DNA from: Sphingobium boeckii
GTDB taxonomy: Bacteria; Pseudomonadota; Alphaproteobacteria; Sphingomonadales; Sphingomonadaceae
DNA: 64,000 nucleotides
Reading direction: 5' to 3'
Assembly (NCBI RefSeq): GCF_014199215.1
Contig: NZ_JACIJC010000001.1
Coordinates: 684,001-748,000 of the forward strand
Every line of letters begins with the position of its first letter. Within the stretch, counting starts at the first letter, position 1. This document shows, one piece after another, positions 44,306-53,043 of the stretch. The notes under the pieces were generated by a model. It saw only the letters and a list, made by a program, of their open reading frames with translations. It did no database searches and was not told the origin of the DNA. A program made the position numbers and the translations under genes.

Positions 44306-44323
44306 CGGTTTATGGGGTGACAT

Positions 44324-47314
44324 TCAGCCATTGACGACCGTCTCACAACGATCGCACAGATCGCCGTCTTCCTGCACTTCGGGCAGGTGGCGCCAGCAGC
44401 GGCCGCATTTCTGCTTCTCGGTCTTGGTCACCGCGATGCCGTCAGCGCCCGGCGTAGCGCTCGCCACGATGCAGATTTCGGCAAAGTCTTCGGCGGAGAG
44501 ATCGCCCAGATCGGCGGCCGTGATTTCGGCTTCGAGGCTGGAGCGCACGATCTTCTCGCGGCGCAGCGGCTCGATCGCTTCGGTCACCGATGCACGAAGC
44601 TGCCGGATACGTGCCCATTTTTCTTCCAGCCCGTCATTCCCGCTTTCGCGAGGATGACGGAGATCGAGCGTCGGCCATTCCAGCATGTGCACCGAATCCG
44701 CCTCGGGATAGCGCGTCTGCCACACTTCCTCCGCCGTGAAGCACAGCACCGGCGCGGCATAGCGGACGAGCGCGTGGAACAGCGTATCGAGCACCGTGCG
44801 ATAGGCGCGGCGCTTAGGATCGTCGGGGGCGTCGCAATAGAGGCTGTCCTTGCGGATATCGAAGAAGAAGGCCGACAGGTCTTCATTCGCGAAATCGGTG
44901 AGGCGGCGGATGTAGCGGTTGAACTCGAAATTGTTCGCCGCGTCCTTCAGATCCGCGTCGAGCGTGGCAAGCAGGTGCAGGATATAGCGTTCCAGCTCGG
45001 GCATCTCGCTCACCGGCAGCTTTTCGGCATCGGTGAAACCGTCGAGCGCGCCCAGCATATAGCGGAAGGTGTTGCGCAATTTGCGATAGGCGTCGCTGGT
45101 GGTGGCGAGCACCTCCTTGCCGATGCGGACGTCCTCGAAATAATCGACCGAGGCCACCCACATGCGCAATATGTCCGCGCCCGATTCCTGAATGATCTTT
45201 AAGGGATCGACGACATTGCCGAGCGATTTGGACATTTTCTTGCCGGTGCCATCGAGCGCGAAACCATGGGTGAGCACGGCATCATAAGGCGCGCGGCCGC
45301 GCGTGCCGCTGGATTCGAGCAGCGACGACTGGAACCAGCCGCGATGCTGATCCGAACCCTCGACATAGAGGTTCGCGCGGGTGCCTTCCCCATAACGCGC
45401 CTCGACCACGAAGGCGTGGGTGGAGCCAGAATCGAACCACACGTCGAGAATGTCGGTCACCACCTCATAATCGTCGAGCCTGTAATCCGGGCCGAGCAGG
45501 CTCTGGTGATCGGTCGCATACCAGGCGTCCGCGCCGCCCTGCAGCACCGCGTCGATGATGCGTGCGTTGACGGCTGGATCGCGGAGATAGTCGCCGGTGG
45601 CGCGATTGACATAAAGCGCGATCGGCACGCCCCAGGCACGCTGGCGGCTGATCACCCAATCGGGGCGGCCTTCCACCATGGCATGAATGCGGTTGCGCGA
45701 TTTCTCGGGCACCCAGCGGGTGTTGGCGATGGCGTCCAGCGCGATGCCGCGGAGGGTGGGGTTGTTCGACTGGCGTCCCTCGACGGTCGCGTCTCGGCTG
45801 CACTCGACGCTGCTCGGGACAAACGGTTTTTGGGAAACATCAACATTTCCGTTTGTGTCGAGCGTAGTCGAGACACGTTCAACAGCCCGTGCATCCATCG
45901 GGATGAACCATTGCGGGGTGCAGCGGAAGATGATCTTGGCCTTGCTGCGCCACGAATGCGGATAGCTGTGGGAGAAATCGTCCGAGGCGGCGAGCAGAGC
46001 GCCGGCTTCGCGCAGATCGGTGCAGATCGGGCCGTCGCTGGCCACGAACTTCTTGTTGATCACCGAACCCTGACCGCCCAGCCAGAGCCAGTCATCGCGG
46101 TACATGCCATCGCCATTCACCGCGAAGACGGGATCGATGCCATTGGCCTTGCACAGCAGGAAATCGTCCTCGCCGTGGTCCGGGGCCATATGGACGAGGC
46201 CGGTGCCGGTTTCAGTGGTGACGAAATCGCCGGGCAGGAAGGGGCGGGGCTTCGCGAAGAAACCACCGAGCCCGTGCATCGGGTGGCGGGCGATTGCGCC
46301 TGCGAGTTTGGACGACGGCACATCAGCTTCGCGAACTAGGTATACCTGACGATGTTCACCTACGCCCAGTGACAGTCGCTTCGCGGTCGACTCGGCAAGG
46401 TCATCCGCCATGACAATTTGCCGCTCTAACCAAACCATCAATGGATGAGTAGCCAATAAACCTGTCTGTTCCACCCTGACAGAATCTAAAGACGCGCCTT
46501 CAGCATCTGATCCCAGTTGGAATGAATAGCGACCGTACTTAACGTCAGGTCCATAGCTCAGAGCCTGGTTCACCGGAATCGTCCAAGGCGTGGTCGTCCA
46601 GATCACCGCATGGGCGCCGACCAGTTCAGGGGCGTTCGGCGCTTCCATGATTTCGAATGCCACATCGATCTGCGTCGAGACCACATCCTCATATTCCACC
46701 TCGGCTTCGGCGAGCGCGGTCTTTTCCACCGGGCTCCACATCACGGGCTTGGCCCCGCGATAGAGCTGGCCGCTTTCGGCGAATTTCAGCAGTTCGTTCA
46801 CGATCGCGGCCTCGGCCTCGAACTTCATCGTGAGATAGGGATCGCCCCAATCGCCCATCACGCCCAGCCGCTGGAATTGCGCGCGCTGCACGTCCACCCA
46901 TTTTTCCGCATAGGCGCGGCATTCGGCGCGGAATTCGGCCGGGGGCACCTCATCCTTGTTCAGCTTTTTCTTGCGATAGGCTTCCTCGATCTTCCATTCG
47001 ATCGGCAGGCCGTGACAATCCCAGCCGGGCACATAGGGCGCGTCCTTGCCCATCAGGCTCTGGCTGCGGACGATGATGTCTTTCAGCACCTTGTTCATCG
47101 CATGGCCCATGTGAATGTCGCCATTCGCATAAGGCGGGCCATCGTGCAGGATGAAGCGCTCGCGGCCCTTGCGGGTTTCGCGCAGTTTTTCGTAAATTCC
47201 CAGAGCGTCCCAGCGCGCGAGAATCGCGGGCTCCTTGGCGGCGAGGCCGGCCTTCATCGGAAAGTCGGTCTTCGGGAGGAAGACGGTGTCTCTATAGTCG
47301 GGTTTTTCGGTCAT
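44324..47314 (-). CDS. ileS: Isoleucyl-tRNA synthetase with two repeat-derived insertions
   Basis: Charges tRNA-Ile. The 996-residue protein has the HMGH class I motif at 68-71, KKMSKSLGN and a C-terminal zinc finger (CGRCWRHLP...CDRC). ATG 47314 gives the family start. Two in-frame insertions coincide with palindromic repeats: about 45 residues after FRCTPQWFIPMD (475-519) and about 10 residues RHPRESGNDG (885-895). About 240 bp in the editing domain (46330-46560) are unusually AT-rich. All catalytic motifs are intact, so the gene should be functional. Confidence 0.95.
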   Translation of the reverse strand: MTEKPDYRDTVFLPKTDFPMKAGLAAKEPAILARWDALGIYEKLRETRKGRERFILHDGPPYANGDIHMGHAMNKVLKDIIVRSQSLMGKDAPYVPGWDCHGLPIEWKIEEAYRKKKLNKDEVPPAEFRAECRAYAEKWVDVQRAQFQRLGVMGDWGDPYLTMKFEAEAAIVNELLKFAESGQLYRGAKPVMWSPVEKTALAEAEVEYEDVVSTQIDVAFEIMEAPNAPELVGAHAVIWTTTPWTIPVNQALSYGPDVKYGRYSFQLGSDAEGASLDSVRVEQTGLLATHPLMVWLERQIVMADDLAESTAKRLSLGVGEHRQVYLVREADVPSSKLAGAIARHPMHGLGGFFAKPRPFLPGDFVTTETGTGLVHMAPDHGEDDFLLCKANGIDPVFAVNGDGMYRDDWLWLGGQGSVINKKFVASDGPICTDLREAGALLAASDDFSHSYPHSWRSKAKIIFRCTPQWFIPMDARAVERVSTTLDTNGNVDVSQKPFVPSSVECSRDATVEGRQSNNPTLRGIALDAIANTRWVPEKSRNRIHAMVEGRPDWVISRQRAWGVPIALYVNRATGDYLRDPAVNARIIDAVLQGGADAWYATDHQSLLGPDYRLDDYEVVTDILDVWFDSGSTHAFVVEARYGEGTRANLYVEGSDQHRGWFQSSLLESSGTRGRAPYDAVLTHGFALDGTGKKMSKSLGNVVDPLKIIQESGADILRMWVASVDYFEDVRIGKEVLATTSDAYRKLRNTFRYMLGALDGFTDAEKLPVSEMPELERYILHLLATLDADLKDAANNFEFNRYIRRLTDFANEDLSAFFFDIRKDSLYCDAPDDPKRRAYRTVLDTLFHALVRYAAPVLCFTAEEVWQTRYPEADSVHMLEWPTLDLRHPRESGNDGLEEKWARIRQLRASVTEAIEPLRREKIVRSSLEAEITAADLGDLSAEDFAEICIVASATPGADGIAVTKTEKQKCGRCWRHLPEVQEDGDLCDRCETVVNG
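44631..44660. repeat. Short palindromic repeat inserted in ileS coding sequence
   Basis: CCGTCATTCCCGC, short loop, GCGAGGATGACGG; 11 of 13 positions pair. Ten codons, read as RHPRESGNDG on the coding strand. This is the widespread CGTCATTCCCGC-type intergenic repeat of Proteobacteria, here inside a gene. Confidence 0.8.
45758..45892. repeat. Repeat family 1, copy d: 135-bp in-frame insertion in ileS
   Basis: Contains CTCGGGACAAACGG (45813-45826) and CCGTTTGTGTCGAGCG (45849-45864), the diagnostic cores of family 1, in inverted order, plus a CGTCCCTCGAC fragment. Encodes residues 475-519 of IleS, absent from typical homologues. Length is a multiple of three and the frame is kept. Confidence 0.8.
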
Positions 47315-47352
47315 ATCGCCGCGGTGCTTAGAGCAAGAGCGGGTCAAAGAAA

Positions 47353-47428
47353 ACCGTTTGTCCCGAGCGAAGTCGAGGGACGTTTGTCGCTTCACCAGCG
47401 TCCCTCGACTTCGCTCGGGACAAACGGT
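47353..47428. repeat. Repeat family 1, copy b (perfect 30-bp hairpin)
   Basis: Arms 47353-47382 and 47399-47428 are perfectly complementary (ACCGTTTGTCCCGAGCG...), loop 16 bases. Lies between ribF and ileS, where it could terminate or stabilise transcripts. Confidence 0.93.
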
Positions 47429-47438
47429 GTAAAATTGA

Positions 47439-48368
47439 TCAGCTTTCCGCCAAAACCCGCTTTGCCTCGGCGCAATCCTTGTCCATCTGCGCCACCAAAG
47501 GTTCGATCCCGTCGAACTTCATCTCGGGCCGCAGGAAGCGGATCAATTCCACCTCGATCACCTGCCCGTAAAGACTCTCATGAAAATCGAAGAAATAAGG
47601 CTCCAGCAATTCCTTGGGCGGATCGAAGGTGGGCCGGATGCCGAGATTCGCCGCGCCCTCCAGCACGCGGCCGTCAGCCAGCCTCCCGCGCACCGCATAG
47701 ATGCCGTAGCGCGGGCGCAGATAATGGCCGAGCGACACGTTGGCGGTGGGATAGCCGATGGTGCGGCCCAATTTGTCGCCATGGATCACATCGCCCTGAA
47801 TGGCGAAGGGGCGGGTGAGCAGGCGTGTCGCGGTCTCGCAATCGCCCGCTTGAAGCGCCGTGCGGATGCGGCTGGACGAGATGGTCTCATCCCCCTCCGC
47901 CACGGGACCGACCGCTTCGGTGGTGAGGCCATGCACTTGGCCGAGCTCAGCCAGCACGCGCACATTGCCGCCGCGATCCTTGCCGAAGGTGAAATCCTCC
48001 CCCGTCACCACGCCCGCCGCGCCGATCAGATCGATCAGCCGTTGCTCCACGAATTCCTGCGCGGTGAGCGCGGCCAGATGATCATCGAAGGTGAATACCA
48101 GCATCGCGTCGGCACCCGCTTCGGCAAACAGGCGTTCGCGCTGGTCCAGCGTGGTGAGGCGGAAGGGGGGGGCATCGGGCTTGAAATAACGGATCGGGTG
48201 CGGATCGAAGGTGGCCACGAGCGCGGGGCGACCCTGCTCGCGCGCCAAAGCCACGGCACTGCCGACCACGGCCTGATGACCCCGGTGAAACCCGTCGAAA
48301 TTTCCCAAAGCGATCACGCCCCCGCGCAAATCATCGGGAACCCGCCGCTCGCCCGAAAGCCGCTGCAT
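47439..48368 (-). CDS. ribF: Bifunctional riboflavin kinase/FAD synthetase
   Basis: A 309-residue enzyme making FMN and FAD. N-terminal nucleotidyltransferase: ALGNFDGFHRGHQAVV, ATFDPHP and SSSRIRTAL. C-terminal riboflavin kinase: GDKLGRTIGYPTANVSL and YGIYAVRGRL with NLGIRPTF. Upstream of ileS, a usual arrangement. Confidence 0.97.
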   Translation of the reverse strand: MQRLSGERRVPDDLRGGVIALGNFDGFHRGHQAVVGSAVALAREQGRPALVATFDPHPIRYFKPDAPPFRLTTLDQRERLFAEAGADAMLVFTFDDHLAALTAQEFVEQRLIDLIGAAGVVTGEDFTFGKDRGGNVRVLAELGQVHGLTTEAVGPVAEGDETISSSRIRTALQAGDCETATRLLTRPFAIQGDVIHGDKLGRTIGYPTANVSLGHYLRPRYGIYAVRGRLADGRVLEGAANLGIRPTFDPPKELLEPYFFDFHESLYGQVIEVELIRFLRPEMKFDGIEPLVAQMDKDCAEAKRVLAES

Positions 48369-48437
48369 GGCGGGGCTTTAGCGGGGGGGAGGGCACCTGT
48401 AAAACCCTTCTCCCTTCCTATGGCTCAATGCCAAACA

Positions 48438-48512
48438 CCGTTTGTCCCGAGCGCAGTCGAGGGACGTGGGTGCAGGTGACGGACGTCCCTCGACTTCGCT
48501 CGGGACAAACGG
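48438..48512. repeat. Repeat family 1, copy c (29 of 30 bp paired)
   Basis: Arms 48438-48467 and 48483-48512, one mismatch, loop 15 bases. It lies in the 163 bp between the dipeptidase stop and ribF. Confidence 0.92.
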
Positions 48513-48531
48513 CTTATGATATACGCTTCTG

Positions 48532-49707
48532 CTAAGGCTGCTTTGGCACCAGCCCCTGTTCCAGCAACCGGATCACATTGCCGCCCATCACCGCGCGGAT
48601 CTCGCTTGGCGTGAACCGGCGATCGACCAATGCCTGCGTCACGGCGGCAAGTTGGCTCGCGTCCCAGCGCGTGGTCACCGCGCCATCGAAATCGCTGCCG
48701 AGGCCGACATGCTTTACCCCCACCAGATCGCGGACGTGCGCGATCGCGTCGGCTACGGCCTCGGTGGAGGTGTCGCAGATCGCGCCCTCCCAATAGCCGA
48801 TGCCGATCACCCCGCCGGTGCGCGCGACGCCGCGGATCTCGTCATCGGTGAGGTTGCGATTGACCTTGCACGTCGCCTGCACCCCGCCATGGCTGGACAC
48901 CACCGGACGGGTGGCCATCGCCAGAATGTCGGCGACCGACTGATGGCTGGCATGGGCGATATCGACGATCATCCCCTTGCTTTCCATCGCCTGGATCACC
49001 TGCCGACCGAGCGGCCTCAGCCCACCCTTCTTTAGGCCGTGCATCGATCCGGCGAGTTCATTGTCGAAAAAATGCGCGGGGCCGGCCATGCGGAAGCCAG
49101 CCTTGTAGAGCACATCCAGATTGGTCGCCTTGCCCTCGAGATCCTGCAGCCCCTCGATCGAGAGCAAAGCGCCTGTCACGGTTTTGCCCGCCACGCGGTC
49201 GGCGATCAGCGTCTGCACGTCCGCGCCGCTGCGCACGATCCGCAGCCGTCCGTTTGATCCGGCCTCGGCCTTCTGCAATTTCTCCGCATGAAAGAGCGAA
49301 CGCTGGAGCAGCGATGTCCAGGTCCAGGGTGGCTGCAACTGGGCGATCGTCAGCAGCGTGATATTGTCGCTATCCTCGCCATTGGCGTCGTAATTCTGAC
49401 CCTTGGGCGTCTTGGTGACCGATGAGAATATCTGCAGCGCGACATTGCCAGCCTCCAGGCGTCTCAGATCGACCTGCCCCTGCCAGGTCTCGCTCAGAAG
49501 ATCGCGCTGCCACATCAACGTATCGGCGTGCATGTCGACCAAGTGAAGCGTGCGGTGAAGTTCGGCGGTTTCGGCCGAAACCTCGGGCAATTCCCCCGGC
49601 TGCACCACATTCATAGTGCGCTCGACCACGCCGGGCGCGACGCCGAAAAAGCCGACGCCGGCGAGGATCAGCAGCATCGCGAGGCCGATGCCGATCGCGC
49701 GTTTCAC
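48532..49707 (-). CDS. Membrane dipeptidase (M19 family)
   Basis: A 391-residue zinc dipeptidase with an N-terminal membrane anchor or signal (about 1-26). Zinc-ligand blocks are LVDMHADTLMW, LSIEGLQDL, VDIAHASHQSV and VVSSHGGVQA, with GLGSDFDG near the end. It overlaps the folA stop by 4 bp, so it is co-transcribed with folA and thyA. Confidence 0.93.
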   Translation of the reverse strand: MKRAIGIGLAMLLILAGVGFFGVAPGVVERTMNVVQPGELPEVSAETAELHRTLHLVDMHADTLMWQRDLLSETWQGQVDLRRLEAGNVALQIFSSVTKTPKGQNYDANGEDSDNITLLTIAQLQPPWTWTSLLQRSLFHAEKLQKAEAGSNGRLRIVRSGADVQTLIADRVAGKTVTGALLSIEGLQDLEGKATNLDVLYKAGFRMAGPAHFFDNELAGSMHGLKKGGLRPLGRQVIQAMESKGMIVDIAHASHQSVADILAMATRPVVSSHGGVQATCKVNRNLTDDEIRGVARTGGVIGIGYWEGAICDTSTEAVADAIAHVRDLVGVKHVGLGSDFDGAVTTRWDASQLAAVTQALVDRRFTPSEIRAVMGGNVIRLLEQGLVPKQP

Positions 49708-50192
49708 CCGGCGCGCACCAGGGTCACGAAGCTATAGGCGGGGCGGGGGGCTTCGGCCGCGTGATGCTCGCGCCGGGCCTCGCGCCAGCCGGGGCCGAAC
49801 GGATCGAGGCTTGTGTCGCCTTCAGCTTCGATATGCACTTCGGTCAGTTCGATCCGGTCCGCACGCGGCAGGAACAGCCGATAGATTTCCGCGCCGCCGA
49901 TCACCGAGACATGCGGCGCATTGGCGAGCCTGAGCGCCTCCTCCACGCTATGCGCCACTTCCGCGCCGTCCTCCTGCCAATCCGTATCACGGGTCAGCAC
50001 GATATGGCGGCGGCCGGGCAACAGACCGGGCAGGCTGTCGAATGTCTTGCGGCCCATGATCATGGGCTTGTCCTGCGTCAGCATCTTGAAATGGCGCAGG
50101 TCAGCGGGAAGGTGCCACGGCAAAGCACCATCCTTGCCGATGACGCCATTGTCCGCACGCGCGAGGATCAGGGCGATTTCCGGATGGTTCAA
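49704..50192 (-). CDS. folA: Dihydrofolate reductase
   Basis: A 162-residue enzyme regenerating tetrahydrofolate. [43 protein letters not shown] and VIGGAEIY are canonical. Overlaps thyA and the dipeptidase by 4 bp each. Confidence 0.97.
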   Translation of the reverse strand: MNHPEIALILARADNGVIGKDGALPWHLPADLRHFKMLTQDKPMIMGRKTFDSLPGLLPGRRHIVLTRDTDWQEDGAEVAHSVEEALRLANAPHVSVIGGAEIYRLFLPRADRIELTEVHIEAEGDTSLDPFGPGWREARREHHAAEAPRPAYSFVTLVRAG

Positions 50193-50983
50193 ACCGCCAC
50201 CGCCGCCTTGATGTGCGGATGCGCTTCATAGCCGCTGATCTCGAAATCCTTATAGTCATAGCCGTCGATCCCGTCCGGCGTGCGGAGAATCTTGAGCGTG
50301 GGCAGCGGATAGGGATCGCGCGTAAGCTGTTCGCGCGCCTGATCGAGATGGTTGAGATAGAGATGCGTGTCGCCGCCGGTCCAGATGAAATGGCCCGGTT
50401 TCAGCCCGCATTGATCGGCCAGCATGTGGGTGAGCAAGGCATAGCTCGCGATGTTGAACGGGATGCCCAGGAAGGCGTCGCCACTGCGTTGATAAAGCTG
50501 GAGGCTCAATTTGCCATCGGCCACCTGCGTCTGGAACAGGCAATGGCAGGGCGCGAGCGCCATCTTCTCGATCTCGCCGGGGTTCCAGGCGGAAACGATC
50601 TGGCGGCGGGAGGCGGGATTGGTGTTGATCTGATGCACCAGCGCGGCGATCTGGTCGATATGGCGGCCATCCGCCGCCTCCCAATCGCGCCACTGCTTGC
50701 CATAGACCGGGCCGAGATCGCCGGTCTCGTCGGCCCATTCGTCCCAAATGCGCACCTTGTGATCCTGCAGGTAGCGGACATTGGTGTCGCCCTTGAGGAA
50801 CCAGAGCAGTTCGTAGATGATCGAACGCAGGTGAAGTTTTTTGGTCGTGACCAAGGGAAAGCCCTGGCTCAGATCGAAGCGCATCTGATGGCCGAAGATG
50901 GCGAGCGTGCCCGTCCCGGTGCGATCCTCCTGCCGGGTGCCTTCGTTCAGGATACGCTGGAGGAGATCAAGATAGGGCTGCAT
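50189..50983 (-). CDS. thyA: Thymidylate synthase (ThyA)
   Basis: A 264-residue folate-dependent dTMP synthase. Active-site Cys is in [29 protein letters not shown] and [18 protein letters not shown] are family motifs. ATG 50983 agrees with the usual start; an open frame further upstream is repeat-derived. Confidence 0.97.
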   Translation of the reverse strand: MQPYLDLLQRILNEGTRQEDRTGTGTLAIFGHQMRFDLSQGFPLVTTKKLHLRSIIYELLWFLKGDTNVRYLQDHKVRIWDEWADETGDLGPVYGKQWRDWEAADGRHIDQIAALVHQINTNPASRRQIVSAWNPGEIEKMALAPCHCLFQTQVADGKLSLQLYQRSGDAFLGIPFNIASYALLTHMLADQCGLKPGHFIWTGGDTHLYLNHLDQAREQLTRDPYPLPTLKILRTPDGIDGYDYKDFEISGYEAHPHIKAAVAV

Positions 50984-51028
50984 GGAGACGCTTATGGCGA
51001 GACCGGGGGGAGTCGCCAAGCCCTTACT

Positions 51029-51162
51029 CCCTCTCCCCTTCAGGGGAGAGGGCCGGGGAGAGGGGGAGTGAGGCAAATGAGCAGAGGCCGGTGCACTACG
51101 ACCCGCATTCCTCTCTCCCGGCGGGGCTTCGCCCGCCACCCTCTCCCCTAAAGGGGAGAGGG
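51029..51162. repeat. Repeat family 4: paired CCCTCTCCCCT hairpins
   Basis: Two copies of the same 11-bp stem, CCCTCTCCCCT/AGGGGAGAGGG, at 51029-51052 and 51139-51162, with GC-rich sequence between. It fills the gap between the thyA start and the methyltransferase stop. Confidence 0.8.
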
Positions 51163-51164
51163 AA

Positions 51165-51848
51165 TTAGCCTTTGCACGCCTTGATCGTTTCCGGCTCCGG
51201 CCGTGCACCGGTCGCCTGGAATTGCGCGATATAACCATCGACAGCGGGCAGCGGCGTGTTTTGCACCAGCTTGTAACCCACGGCCGCAAATTCGCAGGTG
51301 AGCAAGGCGATCGGCGTGCCATGATCCTTGGTCGGGCGCTCGGCGTCCACCACGATCACGCGACCGTCTGCGTTCAGCGAGGGCCGCATCCGCCAGAGGA
51401 ATTCATAGGGCTCGGCGATCTCGTGATACATGTGCACCATGAAAATCCGGTCGAAGCTGTTTTCGGGCAGCTTGGGATCATCCGGCTCACCCAGGCGCAC
51501 GCTGACATTGTCGAGCTGCTCGCGGGTCACGCGGGCGGCCAGCGCATTGCGGACATCCGGCACGATATCCTCTGCCAGCACCCGGCCCTTCTCGCCGACG
51601 CGCTGAGCGAGACGGATCGTATAATAACCCTCGCCGGCACCGATATCGGCAATCGTCATGCCCGGTGCGATCCCGGCATTGTCCATCACAGTGCCGGATT
51701 CATTTACCCGGTCACGGGCTTCCTCAGTGGAGAATCGGTTCGACGTGATCGGCGCGACGGGCCGATCGGCTTCCGGGAACACAGGCGCCGTTTCGCCGCG
51801 ATTGCACGCGACGAGTGTCAACAGAAGAAGCGGGAGGGCGCGCCGCAT
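51165..51848 (-). CDS. Exported class I methyltransferase-like lipoprotein
   Basis: About 227 residues. The N-terminus [15 protein letters not shown] is a lipoprotein signal (lipobox LVAC). The rest is a SAM-binding Rossmann domain ([61 protein letters not shown]). A SAM-dependent enzyme outside the cytoplasm would lack cofactor, so its role is puzzling. It begins 1 bp after the prfB stop; an earlier ATG at 51860 would overlap prfB. Confidence 0.82.
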   Translation of the reverse strand: MRRALPLLLLTLVACNRGETAPVFPEADRPVAPITSNRFSTEEARDRVNESGTVMDNAGIAPGMTIADIGAGEGYYTIRLAQRVGEKGRVLAEDIVPDVRNALAARVTREQLDNVSVRLGEPDDPKLPENSFDRIFMVHMYHEIAEPYEFLWRMRPSLNADGRVIVVDAERPTKDHGTPIALLTCEFAAVGYKLVQNTPLPAVDGYIAQFQATGARPEPETIKACKG

Positions 51849-51849
51849 C

Positions 51850-52977
51850 CTAATCCACATCCTCCACGTCGACGCTCTCGCCGGTTACGCGCTGCGAGAG
51901 TGCGGCGGCCATGAACGGATCGAGCGCGCCATCCAGCACGTCATCGGGCGCGGTGGAGACCACGCCGGTGCGCAGATCCTTCACCATCTGATAGGGCTGG
52001 AGCACATAGGAACGGATCTGGTGGCCCCAGCCGATTTCGGTCTTGGCGGCATAGCCCACCGCGGCTTCGGCCTCGCGCTTCTGCAATTCGGCCTCATAAA
52101 GCCGCGCCTTCAGCATGTTCATCGCCTCGGCCTTGTTCTTGTGCTGCGAACGCTGGTTTTGGCACGCCACGATGATTCCGCTGGGCACATGGGTGATGCG
52201 CACCGCCGAATCGGTGGTGTTGATATGCTGCCCGCCCGCGCCCGATGCACGATAGGTGTCGATCTTGAGATCGCTGTCATTCACTTCGATATCGATATTA
52301 TCGTCGATCACGGGATAGACCCAGACGGACGAGAAGCTCGTGTGCCGGCGCGCGGAGGAATCATAGGGGCTGATGCGGACCAGCCGGTGGACGCCGCTCT
52401 CCGTCTTGGCATAGCCATAGGCATTTTCGCCCTTGATCAGCAATGTGGCGGATTTGATCCCGGCCTGTTCGCCGCCGTGATAATCGACGATCTCCACCTT
52501 CATGCCGCGGCGCTCGGCCCAGCGCTGATACATGCGCTGGAGCATCTCGGCCCAATCCTGGCTCTCGGTGCCGCCCGCGCCCGCATGGACTTCGAGATAG
52601 GCGTCATTGGGATCGGCCTCGCCCGCGAGCAGCGCCTTCACCTTGTCGGTCTCGGCGCGTGCGGCGAGGGCGGCAAGGCTCTCGAGGCCGTCATTGACCA
52701 TGTCGTCATCGCCTTCGGCTTCGGCCATCTCCATCAGCTCGGCGGTATCAGCGAGTTCGGTCTCGATCGCGCGCGTGGCGTTGATCGCTTCGTCCAGGCG
52801 GCGACGTTCGCGCATCACCTCCTGCGCAGCGCGTGGATCATTCCACAGCGTGGGATCTTCCACGCGCGCGTTCAACTCGTCGAGCCGCCGCAGCGCGCGA
52901 TCCCAATCGAGGAATCGGCGCAGCAGATCGAGGGCGGCATTGATCTTGTCGGCGTGAGCCTGCGCTTCGGCGCGCAT
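51850..52977 (-). CDS. prfB: Peptide chain release factor 2
   Basis: A 375-residue RF2 terminating at UGA and UAA. GGQ is in [21 protein letters not shown]; the codon-recognition tripeptide reads SPY ([15 protein letters not shown]) instead of SPF. The frame is continuous from ATG 52977, with no in-frame TGA and so no programmed frameshift. It follows mrcA by 66 bp. Confidence 0.96.
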   Translation of the reverse strand: MRAEAQAHADKINAALDLLRRFLDWDRALRRLDELNARVEDPTLWNDPRAAQEVMRERRRLDEAINATRAIETELADTAELMEMAEAEGDDDMVNDGLESLAALAARAETDKVKALLAGEADPNDAYLEVHAGAGGTESQDWAEMLQRMYQRWAERRGMKVEIVDYHGGEQAGIKSATLLIKGENAYGYAKTESGVHRLVRISPYDSSARRHTSFSSVWVYPVIDDNIDIEVNDSDLKIDTYRASGAGGQHINTTDSAVRITHVPSGIIVACQNQRSQHKNKAEAMNMLKARLYEAELQKREAEAAVGYAAKTEIGWGHQIRSYVLQPYQMVKDLRTGVVSTAPDDVLDGALDPFMAAALSQRVTGESVDVEDVD

Positions 52978-53043
52978 GGTGATAACTCCAGAATAGTGTC
53001 AGCCGTTCGAACGCGGGGATGACATGATGTATGACGACGGGCT

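Noticed and set aside
51850-52977. Programmed +1 frameshift in prfB
   Set aside because: The reading frame is continuous from ATG to stop with no in-frame TGA. The SPY tripeptide is also known from other alphaproteobacteria.
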